64,000 bases of DNA from Curtobacterium sp. MCBA15_012 (GTDB lineage: Bacteria > Actinomycetota > Actinomycetes > Actinomycetales > Microbacteriaceae), in NCBI RefSeq assembly GCF_001864935.2, contig NZ_CP126267.1, positions 186,001 through 250,000 on the forward strand. The letters run 5' to 3'. Shown piece by piece: positions 18,460 to 26,249 of the stretch. A program made the translations under genes and the position numbers. Below the pieces are notes generated by a model, which was not told the origin of the DNA, made no database searches, and was given only the letters and a program-made list of their open reading frames with translations. Position 1 is the first letter of the stretch; every line of letters starts with the position of its first letter.

Positions 18460-19410
18460 TCAGGAGTGGGCGGTACCGAGAGCGATGTCGCGCGCGTCTC
18501 GGAGGACGGCGGCGCTGTGATGGAGTCCGGCGAGCTCCTCGTCGGTGAACCGGGGCAGGATCGTCCGCACAACGCCTCCGGCGCCGAGGATCGAGGGCAG
18601 TGCCAACGTGACGTCGTAGTCGGACTGGTAGGAAGCGACGGGGAAGACCGCGTTCTCGTCCGTGACGATCGCTTCGGCGAGGCGCCCAACGACGGCGCCG
18701 ATGCCGTGTTGGCTCGCGCCGATGCCCTCGATGATGGTGATGTTGCCGAAACGGACATCGGACTCGATCTGGTTCTGGATCGCTTTCGGCACGCCCCCGA
18801 GCCGGCGGAATTCGTCCAAGACAGGTGCGCCGCCGACGGTTGCGGTGGACCACAGCACCACGCTTGAGGTGCCGTGCTCTCCCACGACGCTTGCCTGCAC
18901 GTCCCGGGCATGTACCCCGAGGTGCAACGCGATGTGATGACGAAGGCGCAACGAGTCGATGACGGTTCCCGCAGACACGATGTTCGTCGTCGGCGCCAAC
19001 GCCCGGGCAAGATCCGCCAGCGGGTCGGGCGGATCTGTCACGACGAGCAGCGTCGCCTCCGGGGCCGCATGCGTCGCGGCCGGGATCATTTCCCGATACG
19101 CCTTCGCGTTCACTGGAATCAGATTGAGCCGTCCCTTCGGGTCGTTGCGATCCGTCGCGCCCCCGTTCTTCTCGTTCACTCCTGCGGTCACGATCACCAG
19201 AGACGCACCCTCAAGTTGGTCGTAGCCGCCTGCCCGGACGCTCGACAGAGACGACAACGCTGCAACATAGGTCATGTCCTCCGCCAGACCCGCAGCTTTC
19301 TTCTCGTCCCGGTCGACGATCACGACGTCGGGGCTGACCCCGCCTGTTCGGACCAGAGCCGAGATGGTAGCGGCACCGACAGAGCCAGCCCCAATGACAC
19401 CAATTTTCAT
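18460..19410 (-). CDS. Lactate/malate dehydrogenase family protein
   Basis: 316 residues. The Rossmann motif GAGSVG is at residues 7-12, the adenine-binding Asp in VIVDRDEKKAAG, and the catalytic His179 in VGEHGTSSV, with IDSLRLR ahead of it. This is the L-lactate dehydrogenase/malate dehydrogenase fold. Several usual substrate-loop residues differ: DRNDPKGRLNLI replaces the typical loop around the specificity position, and VVTDPPDPL replaces TNPVD. The true substrate may therefore be a different 2-hydroxy acid. The ATG at 19410 has a GAGGAG ribosome site. Monocistronic on the minus strand. Confidence 0.85.
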   Translation of the reverse strand: MKIGVIGAGSVGAATISALVRTGGVSPDVVIVDRDEKKAAGLAEDMTYVAALSSLSSVRAGGYDQLEGASLVIVTAGVNEKNGGATDRNDPKGRLNLIPVNAKAYREMIPAATHAAPEATLLVVTDPPDPLADLARALAPTTNIVSAGTVIDSLRLRHHIALHLGVHARDVQASVVGEHGTSSVVLWSTATVGGAPVLDEFRRLGGVPKAIQNQIESDVRFGNITIIEGIGASQHGIGAVVGRLAEAIVTDENAVFPVASYQSDYDVTLALPSILGAGGVVRTILPRFTDEELAGLHHSAAVLRDARDIALGTAHS

Positions 19411-19945
19411 CAAAATCTCCTCAACGCCTCGATGTTTCAAAAGATACGCGAATGCTGTTGCGCTGGTTCCTCCCGTGGTTCGGATGGTCGACCGGGAACG
19501 TCGTTGAGGCGGGGCACTTGCTCGGGGTGCACCGAGAGACGTGCTGTTCGAGAGAGGCCGGCGCCAGCCTGAACGTGTACACAAGCACCCGCTTCCAGAC
19601 ACTTGTTTGGGCCGGGAAGTGGTGGGTGGGGTGTACTTACGCAGCAGTCCGGCGGCAGGGGCGCGAACCAGGCCCGCTGCAGCCGCTGAACTAGGCGTAA
19701 AAGTACGCATGCTGGGCGCAGCTAGAGACGACGTTACCGGACGGACGTTGTCTGGTGGAAGCGCTTCAAGCCGCGGGTGTCGACGTTCCCGGCATCGACC
19801 ACGCCAGCTCTCCAAGGCGTACTGCGCTCGTCACGGTTCACGGTTCACGGTTCACGGTTCACGGTTCACGGTAGAGGAGACGATCAGTTCGCCCTCGGCG
19901 CGAGCGCAAGCAACAATGTTGGATTCGACTTCTCATTCCCCATTC
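19411..19945. other. Gap holding a tandem repeat
   Basis: No gene seen. The notable element is the 7-bp tandem repeat at 19831. Confidence 0.5.
19831..19871. repeat. Heptanucleotide tandem repeat
   Basis: One TCACGG followed by five exact TTCACGG units, 41 bp in total. It ends 75 bp before the end of the seven-gene minus-strand operon. A short perfect repeat like this can vary in copy number by slippage. Confidence 0.9.
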
Positions 19946-20974
19946 TCAGTTCGGCAGATTCCATCGGAGGTCGTACCCGGTGTCGGCCAAGAACCACAGC
20001 TGGCTCCGGACTTCTTCCAGCGCTTTCGTGTCGTCGTCGTTGCGCATGTCGGCGCGGAGGAGCGTGTTGGCGGTGATGATGTCGTCGGTTCGGTCGCTGT
20101 AGCCGGCGTGGGTGGCTGTGAGGCTGATGGTGGGGTCGGCGGGGAGGATCAGTTCGGTGCCGGAGTAGCCGACGGTGTCGGGTTCGAACCCGAGGGTCGC
20201 CATGTCGAGTTCGTGTTCGGTGAAGGCGACGAGCCGATACGGCATGTCCCGCTTGGTGATGAGCGGGTAGCCGGGCAGTTCCGAGATGGCGCGTCCGGAG
20301 ATACGGCACCCGGCACTGATGAGCCGCTCTGCCTGTTCAGGAAGTGGCAGGTCGGATGTCCACTGGGTGCGGACGCCGCCTGGTCCGGGGTAGCAGGCGA
20401 TGGCGAAGTCGACGAGGCCGCCGACCTTCCGTGATTCCCATCCGATGTCTGTGCGGTGAACGCGTTTCCCGAGGCGTGCGAGCGCGTCATCGACCTGCCC
20501 CGCGGTGAGTCCGGCGCGAACCATCTTGTCGAACGTGGCGCCGTTGACGGCGAGTATTCGTGCGACCGCGAAGGTGACGTAGATCGGCGCGGCGTCCTTC
20601 CACCGCTCGAGCACACCCAGGACCTGCTTTCCGTCGACCCACACCCGCCGCCGGTCCACGTCGACGAGCAGCACGGTCTCGGTCTGCTCCGCGAGAGCGA
20701 TCTGCGTCGTCGTCACCGTCCGTGGCGCCAGCAGCAGCAATTCCACGGCTGCTTCTGCCTCGGCGCGTGGTCGTTGCGTCAGCGTTGGGAAACGTGCGCG
20801 GCGACCGTCGGCGAGGCGGATCGTGTCCTGCGACTCCACGACCGCGGGCAGGCCAGCAAGCTTCAGGACCGCGAGAGCGCCAGTGAGGTCGGTGGTGTCG
20901 CCGAGCCCGTACGGCATCGTGATCTGCGGCCGGCCGGCGTAGGCGGCAGTGACCCATTCGAGAGCGGGCCCCAT
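19946..20974 (-). CDS. Unknown large operon protein G (paralogue of the 22400-23443 protein)
   Basis: 342 residues, soluble, no recognised catalytic motif. It aligns along its length with the protein at 22400-23443. Shared landmarks are MPYGLGDTTDL against LPFGLAYTIDV near the N-terminus, VTFAVARILAVNG against VFAIARSIVMHG, CYPGPGGVRTQW against AYPGYGGVRTCW, LGFEPDTV against LGYEPATV, and RTDDIITAN against CTDDFITAH. The C-terminal half (PGPGGVR..., ISGRAI, ADPTISL, then a closing helix) resembles type IV antitoxin AbiEi-like proteins of actinobacteria; I hold this loosely. The ATG lies in the stop of the 86-residue gene upstream (TGATG) after a GGAGG site. Last gene of the operon. Confidence 0.75.
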   Translation of the reverse strand: MGPALEWVTAAYAGRPQITMPYGLGDTTDLTGALAVLKLAGLPAVVESQDTIRLADGRRARFPTLTQRPRAEAEAAVELLLLAPRTVTTTQIALAEQTETVLLVDVDRRRVWVDGKQVLGVLERWKDAAPIYVTFAVARILAVNGATFDKMVRAGLTAGQVDDALARLGKRVHRTDIGWESRKVGGLVDFAIACYPGPGGVRTQWTSDLPLPEQAERLISAGCRISGRAISELPGYPLITKRDMPYRLVAFTEHELDMATLGFEPDTVGYSGTELILPADPTISLTATHAGYSDRTDDIITANTLLRADMRNDDDTKALEEVRSQLWFLADTGYDLRWNLPN

Positions 20975-21225
20975 CAGCTGCGTTCCTCCCGCGTGTCGGG
21001 TCGGATGAGCGCCATCAACCAACTGGCTTCGGTGAGGAACGGTTCCCACCCGTCCCGAGGGTCCCCGTGCGCGGGTTCGACCCGGTACGTGGCGGCGTCG
21101 CCTGAGCCGGACACGATGACCCGTCGCAGTTCAGCCTCGGATGTGTCGCGGAAAAAGAGATGCCCGTGGACGCCGTGCATGTCGAAGGCGACGCTGATGA
21201 GGAACAGGTCCGGCCGGCGGGTCAC
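20974..21225 (-). CDS. Small operon protein F (paralogous domain)
   Basis: 83 residues from the GTG at 21225, whose GTGA overlaps the previous stop; a GTG at 21234 is also possible. The opening LFLISVAFDMHGVHGHLFFRD follows the same pattern as other small proteins of this operon (hydrophobic run, then G.xF.D), as in LQLLSLTLAYDDTRFFGSVMFTD at 22400. It ends WLMALIRP, like the RIMRFLLRY of that protein. No known family; probably a small alpha/beta domain acting with protein G. Confidence 0.7.
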   Translation of the reverse strand: MTRRPDLFLISVAFDMHGVHGHLFFRDTSEAELRRVIVSGSGDAATYRVEPAHGDPRDGWEPFLTEASWLMALIRPDTREERS

Positions 21226-22085
21226 TGCCGCCACCGCCGTCCGCGGAACAGGGCGACGATCGTCGCGAGCGGCCGGCCCTGCAACATCCAGGTCAACGGT
21301 GTCAGCGGCTCATCCTCGATGGTGAGGAAGCGGCGGGGTGTGGTCATGAACTCGGTCATCGCCGCCGCGTCGAGCAGCGGCTGCGGTGCCGCCGCGTAGA
21401 GGACGTCGAGGCCTGGCAGCAGCGATGACGGGTCGCCGAACTCGGGGAGCACGGGCTTGACGAGTTGCCAGTCGGGGATGCGTTCTTCGCCCCCGAGGTC
21501 GAAGCTCGTCAGCCGGTTCGCCTCGAACAGCTCACCGACCTCCTCAATGCTCACCTGCAGCGCGGCGGCGACTTCTGGCTCGGTGAGAGTTGTGTTGAGG
21601 AGGTTCCGGCGGATGCGGGCCCGCGTGGTCTGCCACCAGTCCTCAGACACGTCCGCCGGACCAACAGCGCTGTGGTCGGGTTGGCGGGGGATCTGTCGGC
21701 CTTCGTCGGCGTACGCGGACAGCTGTTCGCGGGTGACTTCACCGCGGGCGTACATCCACAACTGCGACTGCCACGGCATGTCGTCCGGGAACCCTTCCAA
21801 GTAGCCGGAGTGGATCACCGCCCGGACGGCTTTCTCCCGCTTCGCGATCTCGGATGCGGGGATGAGGAGGGTCTGCACGATACGGTTCGCTTCCCGCACC
21901 GCCGGCACGTTTAGGTCCGACAGGACCGTGTTGGTTTTGTCGTAGAGCTCGTACCCGGGCTCGACGTCGATGGGGCGGACGAGGATCTGCGCCAGGTGCG
22001 CGTCCGGGTTCTCGGTGTCCTCGAGGAGCACGTGCCCCCAGAGGATCCGGTCGTTTGACAGGTGCATGGACACCAGACGCATCAT
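21222..22085 (-). CDS. Operon protein E: paralogous domain fused to a ParS/MbcA-like C-terminus
   Basis: 287 residues. Residues 1-85 follow the small-domain pattern of the neighbours (MRLVSMHLSNDRILWGHVLLED ... EANRIVQTLL). Residues from about 165 hold a helix-turn-helix (LTEPEVAAALQVSIEEVGELFEANRLTSFDLGGEERIPDWQ). The end reads LLPGLDVLY...MTEFMTTPRRFL...PLTWMLQGR, which resembles the Xre/ParS/MbcA antitoxin tail with its PxWQ and W/TTPN landmarks. The first of two ATGs (22085) has an ideal GGAGGT ribosome site 8 bases upstream, after a 39-bp gap from the previous stop. It may be the DNA-binding regulator or antitoxin of this system. Confidence 0.7.
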   Translation of the reverse strand: MMRLVSMHLSNDRILWGHVLLEDTENPDAHLAQILVRPIDVEPGYELYDKTNTVLSDLNVPAVREANRIVQTLLIPASEIAKREKAVRAVIHSGYLEGFPDDMPWQSQLWMYARGEVTREQLSAYADEGRQIPRQPDHSAVGPADVSEDWWQTTRARIRRNLLNTTLTEPEVAAALQVSIEEVGELFEANRLTSFDLGGEERIPDWQLVKPVLPEFGDPSSLLPGLDVLYAAAPQPLLDAAAMTEFMTTPRRFLTIEDEPLTPLTWMLQGRPLATIVALFRGRRWRQ

Positions 22086-22124
22086 CAGCAACTACCTCCA
22101 AAGGTCGGGCGTGAGCAGAGCGGA

Positions 22125-22400
22125 TCAGAGCTGCGGAAAGTCAGTGGACGTGCGGCCGATACGTTCCGGTGTGTAGCGGAGGAGGAACCGCATGATCCGG
22201 TCCGCTTCGACCATCGCCGGCCACGTCGGGTCCTGACCGTCCGGGTCGACGTTGGTGAGCCGGAACCAGGGCGGCTCGTCGGCATGATCGATGAGCACCG
22301 TGGACGGTGGCGCGTCGGGGTGGTCGGGGTCGGTGAACATGACGGAGCCGAAGAACCGGGTGTCGTCGTACGCCAACGTCAGCGACAGCAGCTGCAGCAT
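22125..22400 (-). CDS. Small operon protein D (paralogous domain)
   Basis: 91 residues starting LQLLSLTLAYDDTRFFGSVM and ending RIMRFLLRYTPERIG. It belongs with the small domain seen in proteins E, F and B of this operon. Its ATG overlaps the stop of the 22400-23443 gene by one base. The order small protein after large protein repeats the F/G neighbourhood. Function unknown. Confidence 0.72.
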   Translation of the reverse strand: MLQLLSLTLAYDDTRFFGSVMFTDPDHPDAPPSTVLIDHADEPPWFRLTNVDPDGQDPTWPAMVEADRIMRFLLRYTPERIGRTSTDFPQL

Positions 22401-23443
22401 CAGCCCACCCCGCCCTTACCGCTACCGCTGCCGTTATCGCTGCCGGGGTGCCAGCGGAGGTCGTGGGCGAGGTCGGATCGGAAGTGCAGCAGCTGCCGCA
22501 GCCCGGTGACCGCGTCCGTGTTCGCGGTCACCCAGCTGTCCTCGTAGAGGACGTGCGCGGTGATGAAGTCGTCTGTGCAGCATCCCTCCGCGCCGGTGAG
22601 GATCGTGGTGTCCTGCGGGATGACGACCGACACCGTTGCGTCGTCTACTGTCGCGGGCTCATACCCGAGCGCGGCCATGTCGGGGTGCTGGGCGAAGAAC
22701 GCGGTCAACCGGTCCGGCGGGACGAGGACGCCGGACTGCTGCGCCGCCCACCGGTCCGACATCACCCCACCCACCCCGATCAGCTGGTCAGCCTGCGCGT
22801 CGATGGTGTCGTCACGCCGCCAGCAGGTCCGGACCCCGCCATACCCCGGATACGCCGCGAGTGCCCAGTCGACCAGCGCGGGCCCATCCGTGGCTTCCCA
22901 TCCGATGGGCGTATCGAACACGTGCGAACCGAGGGTCGGCAGCGCGGTGCGGACCTCGCCCATTGAGATGCCGGTGCGGTCCGCGATAGCGCGCGTGCCG
23001 CCGCCGTGCATGACGATGCTGCGGGCGATCGCGAACACAGTCTTCCAACCTGGGGTCGCTTCCCGCTGCATCGACGTGCCGTGCACCTGCCGGCCGTCCG
23101 CCCAGACCCACCCCCGTTTGCCGTTCACCACCACCAGGTCCGGGTATCGGCGCACCAGCGACAGCACTCCACCCTCGGACCCGCCAGGCAGCAGGATCAC
23201 ATCGTCAACACGCCCGCCAGCACCGCCGTCAATGACGGTGGTGGTCGGGTCCGGGGTGGCGAGGAACGCCGTCCGGCCGTCGTCGAATCGGAGCCGGTCG
23301 AACGCTTCGATGCGGGCCGGCATACCGGCAGCAGCGAGAGCTGTGAGCGTCTGGGTGACGTCAATCGTGTAGGCAAGCCCGAACGGCAACGACAGGATCG
23401 TCTGCTCGTGGCGGATGTTCTGCACCCATCGCCGGTCAGACAT
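22400..23443 (-). CDS. Unknown large operon protein C (paralogue of protein G)
   Basis: 347 residues. It is related to the 19946-20974 protein over the whole length (see that entry for aligned landmarks) but clearly diverged. A central segment MGEVRTALPTLG looks like a helix-turn-helix. The C-terminus ends in a Gly/Ser/Lys tail (GSDNGSGSGKGG). I chose the Met at 23443 because it aligns with the start of its paralogue (M-x-x-x-W-V, about 19 residues before PFGL) and overlaps the previous stop by 8 bp (ATGTCTGA); 23470 is also open. Possibly AbiEi-like in its C-terminal half (weak). Confidence 0.72.
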   Translation of the reverse strand: MSDRRWVQNIRHEQTILSLPFGLAYTIDVTQTLTALAAAGMPARIEAFDRLRFDDGRTAFLATPDPTTTVIDGGAGGRVDDVILLPGGSEGGVLSLVRRYPDLVVVNGKRGWVWADGRQVHGTSMQREATPGWKTVFAIARSIVMHGGGTRAIADRTGISMGEVRTALPTLGSHVFDTPIGWEATDGPALVDWALAAYPGYGGVRTCWRRDDTIDAQADQLIGVGGVMSDRWAAQQSGVLVPPDRLTAFFAQHPDMAALGYEPATVDDATVSVVIPQDTTILTGAEGCCTDDFITAHVLYEDSWVTANTDAVTGLRQLLHFRSDLAHDLRWHPGSDNGSGSGKGGVG

Positions 23444-23750
23444 CAGCCGGCCCAACCGCTTCCGGTCCACGGCCCACGGCGCGCAGCTCGGAAAGCACCG
23501 CGAGCACCTGCGTCGCTGCTTCCAGGAGTGGGTCCGTAGGGTCCGTCAACGGTGCTCCGTTGAGCAGCGTGAACGCCGACCCGTCCTCTGTTGTGCGGAC
23601 GTTGACGGTCCGTTGCAGGATCTCTGGTCCGGTGGAGTTCGTGAACGTCATCCCCGCCAACGTGGGCCAGATGACAGCGTCGAACTGCGCCGACAACGAC
23701 AGCAGCCGCAACGGCACCGGCTCGAACTGCGGCGCCCCACGCTCACCCAT
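23436..23750 (-). CDS. Small operon protein B (paralogous domain)
   Basis: 104 residues. The segment LRLLSLSAQFDAVIWPTLAGMTFTNS matches the small-domain pattern of proteins D, E and F. A variable middle and a closing helix with AATQVLAVLSELR follow. The ATG overlaps the end of the previous gene by 8 bp (ATGGGTGA). The same 8-bp geometry is used at the next junction, which points to strict translational coupling. Function unknown. Confidence 0.72.
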   Translation of the reverse strand: MGERGAPQFEPVPLRLLSLSAQFDAVIWPTLAGMTFTNSTGPEILQRTVNVRTTEDGSAFTLLNGAPLTDPTDPLLEAATQVLAVLSELRAVGRGPEAVGPADV

Positions 23751-24324
23751 CGCCAGCCAACTGTGGGTCGTCCTCCGACAGCCGCTCCAGCCCGAGCCCG
23801 GATGCGTCGAGGATCGCGTTCTCAGACTCCTCGGTAGCGACGAACGAACCGATCTGCGCATTGACCGCGACAAGAGTCCCTATCCGACTCCGCGCATCCA
23901 ACGCCACCGCGGCGACCTCCTCAGCAGTGCAGTCGGACGTCAGCTCCGGCTTCGACGGGTGCAGCGCGGGGAACTCGAGCTGCTGCACGGGCGGATGCCA
24001 CTTCACCCCGACGCGGAGGACTCGGCCGTCGGTGTTGTTGCGGTAGAACATTGATCCGAAGGGATGACCCTGGTCGAGAGTGAGGTCCGCGCCGTAGAGC
24101 GTCCAACCGTCGGCCGCATACGACGGGTCCCACCGCTGCACCGTGAGAGCGCCGACCCCCATCTTCAGACCTGCGATGAATGCTTCGTCGGCTTGGACCT
24201 CGACGAAGAATTCCCGAAGGTGCGGCGGAACTTCGTGCCGGAAAGATGACAGTGGCACGCGCTGGACTGTTCGTCCCGAGGTTCTCTGGCTCTCGGCGCC
24301 GGCAGGGTCAGCTTCATCGGTCAT
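23743..24324 (-). CDS. Operon protein A, first gene, unknown
   Basis: 193 residues, no signal peptide or membrane segment. The middle (LYGADLTLDQGHPFGSMFYRNNTDGRVLRVGVKWHPP) has the same hydrophobic-strand, G.MFYR layout as the small domains of B, D, E and F. It is preceded by an extra N-terminal region that includes RVPLSSFRHEVPPHLREFF. The ATG at 24324 has a textbook AGGAGG site; the frame is open to 24384 but without support. As the first of seven coupled genes, its upstream region (24325-24526) should hold the promoter. Confidence 0.72.
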   Translation of the reverse strand: MTDEADPAGAESQRTSGRTVQRVPLSSFRHEVPPHLREFFVEVQADEAFIAGLKMGVGALTVQRWDPSYAADGWTLYGADLTLDQGHPFGSMFYRNNTDGRVLRVGVKWHPPVQQLEFPALHPSKPELTSDCTAEEVAAVALDARSRIGTLVAVNAQIGSFVATEESENAILDASGLGLERLSEDDPQLAGDG

Positions 24325-24526
24325 CGAAACGCCTCCTAACCACGAAGCGGCTGCGCCCACTGCATCTCGCCGCCAGACGCTCATAGTAACGAGCGCTCAC
24401 GGGGGTGTCTAGAGGGAGTTGCGCGATTCTCGCCGTCGTCTCCAAGCCCCAGCGTCTTCCACTGAAACCGGATCGATCCGCGCATACGGTCGACGCCGCC
24501 GCACCCTGCTCCGGCAGAACGGACCG

Positions 24527-24766
24527 ATGATGAACTCGACACGCTTTGCTTCCGCCGCGGACGAAACGGAGATCGCAACGATCACCGACGACCTCGAAGT
24601 GCGCATCAACGAACGACCCACCGTCACCATCGTCAGCTGCACCGGGACCGCCACACTCGACTACGACGACACCGTCGACGTTGTCGCCGCGCTCACCGAA
24701 GCGCTCACCATCCTCCATGATCGCGGAGCAGGCACGGCGTATCCGGACGATGAGACGCGACAGTAG
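24527..24766 (+). CDS. Small hypothetical protein, divergent from the seven-gene operon
   Basis: 79 residues, starting at one of two adjacent ATGs (24527 or 24530). Sequence is acidic (ATITDDLEVRINERP, YDDTVDVVAALTEALTIL) with no known family. It reads away from the operon that starts at 24324 and could be part of the same unit, but there is no direct sign of that. Confidence 0.45.
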   Translation: MMNSTRFASAADETEIATITDDLEVRINERPTVTIVSCTGTATLDYDDTVDVVAALTEALTILHDRGAGTAYPDDETRQ

Positions 24767-24806
24767 ACGCGGATCGCCACTGCCGTCCGCCGCATATGAA
24801 TGAACC

Positions 24807-25202
24807 GTGACAAATCATCTCGCCCTCTTCGACGAGCGTCCCTCAACGCCCGACGCTGACCCGAGAGAACATGCGGCGCGCCTTCCAGCTCGTGATGCCA
24901 GGCCGCGCGCCGGTCGGTGCGCGGCGAGGGATCCCGGCTCGGCGCTGGTGGTGATGTGCGCGGTTCTGGTATCCCTGGCTCCGCTGGCCGCCATCGAAGC
25001 GATGCTTGCGGGGCTGCTTGTCGGCTCAGCCCGCGATCCGGAACTCGTTTGGTCTGCGATGCCGCTGACGTTCCTGCCCTGCGTCGCGGGGGCAGTCGCT
25101 CTCCGTTCCGGAGCCGGCGGATTGCGCTGGTGGTGGGTGCTGCCCTCGGTGATTCTAGGAGCGCTCGGGCTCACTTTGCTTTCACGGACGTTCTTCGGCT
25201 GA
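24807..25202 (+). CDS. Small membrane protein
   Basis: 131 residues from a GTG. A charged 45-residue N-terminus is followed by three hydrophobic segments (ALVVMCAVLVSLAPLAA, TFLPCVAGAVAL, WWVLPSVILGALGLTLL). No family recognised. The ribosome site is weak. Confidence 0.5.
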   Translation: MTNHLALFDERPSTPDADPREHAARLPARDARPRAGRCAARDPGSALVVMCAVLVSLAPLAAIEAMLAGLLVGSARDPELVWSAMPLTFLPCVAGAVALRSGAGGLRWWWVLPSVILGALGLTLLSRTFFG

Positions 25203-25414
25203 CACAAGAGCGCCGCATCCTTTGAAAAGGCGGACGAAATCGGCTGGCTCTGCTTCCCCGACCGCTACCACATCGGTGCGCAAGCGAGGATCACCGTCGG
25301 GCGCGGAAGGGCGCCGCGAAACCCGGAGTGGAGGTCCTCGCCTGCGAGATCCAGCCGGCGCCCGCTGCGAGTCCGCCGAAGACAACTTGGTCGTGGTGAT
25401 TCGAGGCCGACCTG

Positions 25415-25990
25415 TTAGGCCGCGCCGGCGCCACGGTCGTAGATGCGTTTGTCACGCAGGGCGCGCTGCACGTCCGAATCGGTCAGCGGGAGCAGGCCGT
25501 GATCCTTCGGCGCCTGCGATGAGCCCGGTTCCGGGCGCAGGCACAAGTAGATTTCTCGTATCTCGGGCCAGTCAGCTACTAACCCAAGCCGTGCTGCGCG
25601 GTGCAGCACGTGCAGCGTGCCCCTCGGTTTGAATCCGTGCTGACGAGCAAGGAGCTGACCTCCTCCGTCGTCGATGAGGACGATCACCCGCTCCCCGCGA
25701 TTCCGCCGCGCCAGAGCGTGAGCGACGACCATCCGTTCGCCGATGTCCTTCGCGCGGGCTGGCTGGCGTTCGTGAGGCATTCCGAGGATCGCGGAGACGT
25801 AGCGGTCCACGTCAGGATCGACCCCTGAACGAGAGTCTAGTTCTGCGATGTGCCCGTTTCTCAGCGCCCAATCGAGTGCCCGATCCAACCCGCGGAATCG
25901 TCCGTCCTCCTCGGTTTTGTCCCGAATCTCCTGGACGACATCTGCCGGCATGGCCAGAGAAGCGGTGACGCTGCGCAACGTGTCCAGCAC
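25415..25990 (-). pseudogene. PIN-domain-like nuclease gene, 5' end lost
   Basis: The last 190 codons read as the C-terminal part of a PIN-like protein: GERMVVAHALARRNRGERVIVLIDDGGGQLLARQHGFKPRGTLHVLHRAARLGLV. This matches the acidic-residue and G-T-L-x-V-L core of DUF3368-type PIN domains. The expected N-terminal strand with the first catalytic Asp (a DTS/DTN motif) and a start codon are absent. Beyond about 25990 the frame continues as antisense of an alpha/beta-hydrolase fragment that reads the other way. The gene has therefore lost its 5' end at a junction. Confidence 0.6.
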
Positions 25991-26009
25991 GTCGGCGGCC
26001 GCCTCGGAA

Positions 26010-26179
26010 CGACGTTCTCCCACTCCGACGGCCTCGCCCTCTGGGAGAAAGCGCCCAACGCCAAGAACTTCCACGTCATCGACGGGGCGGGGCACTACGA
26101 GATGTACGACGAGCCCAAGTACGTCAACGAAGCCGTCGAGACCCTCGACGTCTTCTTCCGGGAGCACCTCGCCAGCTGA
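26010..26179 (+). pseudogene. C-terminal fragment of an alpha/beta hydrolase
   Basis: About 55 codons ending SDGLALWEKAPNAKNFHVIDGAGHYEMYDEPKYVNEAV...FFREHLAS. This is the usual C-terminus of bacterial alpha/beta hydrolases; GAGHYEMYD holds the catalytic His. Everything upstream, including the nucleophile elbow, is missing. It abuts the truncated PIN-like gene on the other strand. Confidence 0.65.
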
Positions 26180-26249
26180 ATCTCTCGACAGTGTGCGCTG
26201 TCGCTCATGACTCTCGTTAAGTAGCCGATCCGCTACCGGGCGGCGTCGT

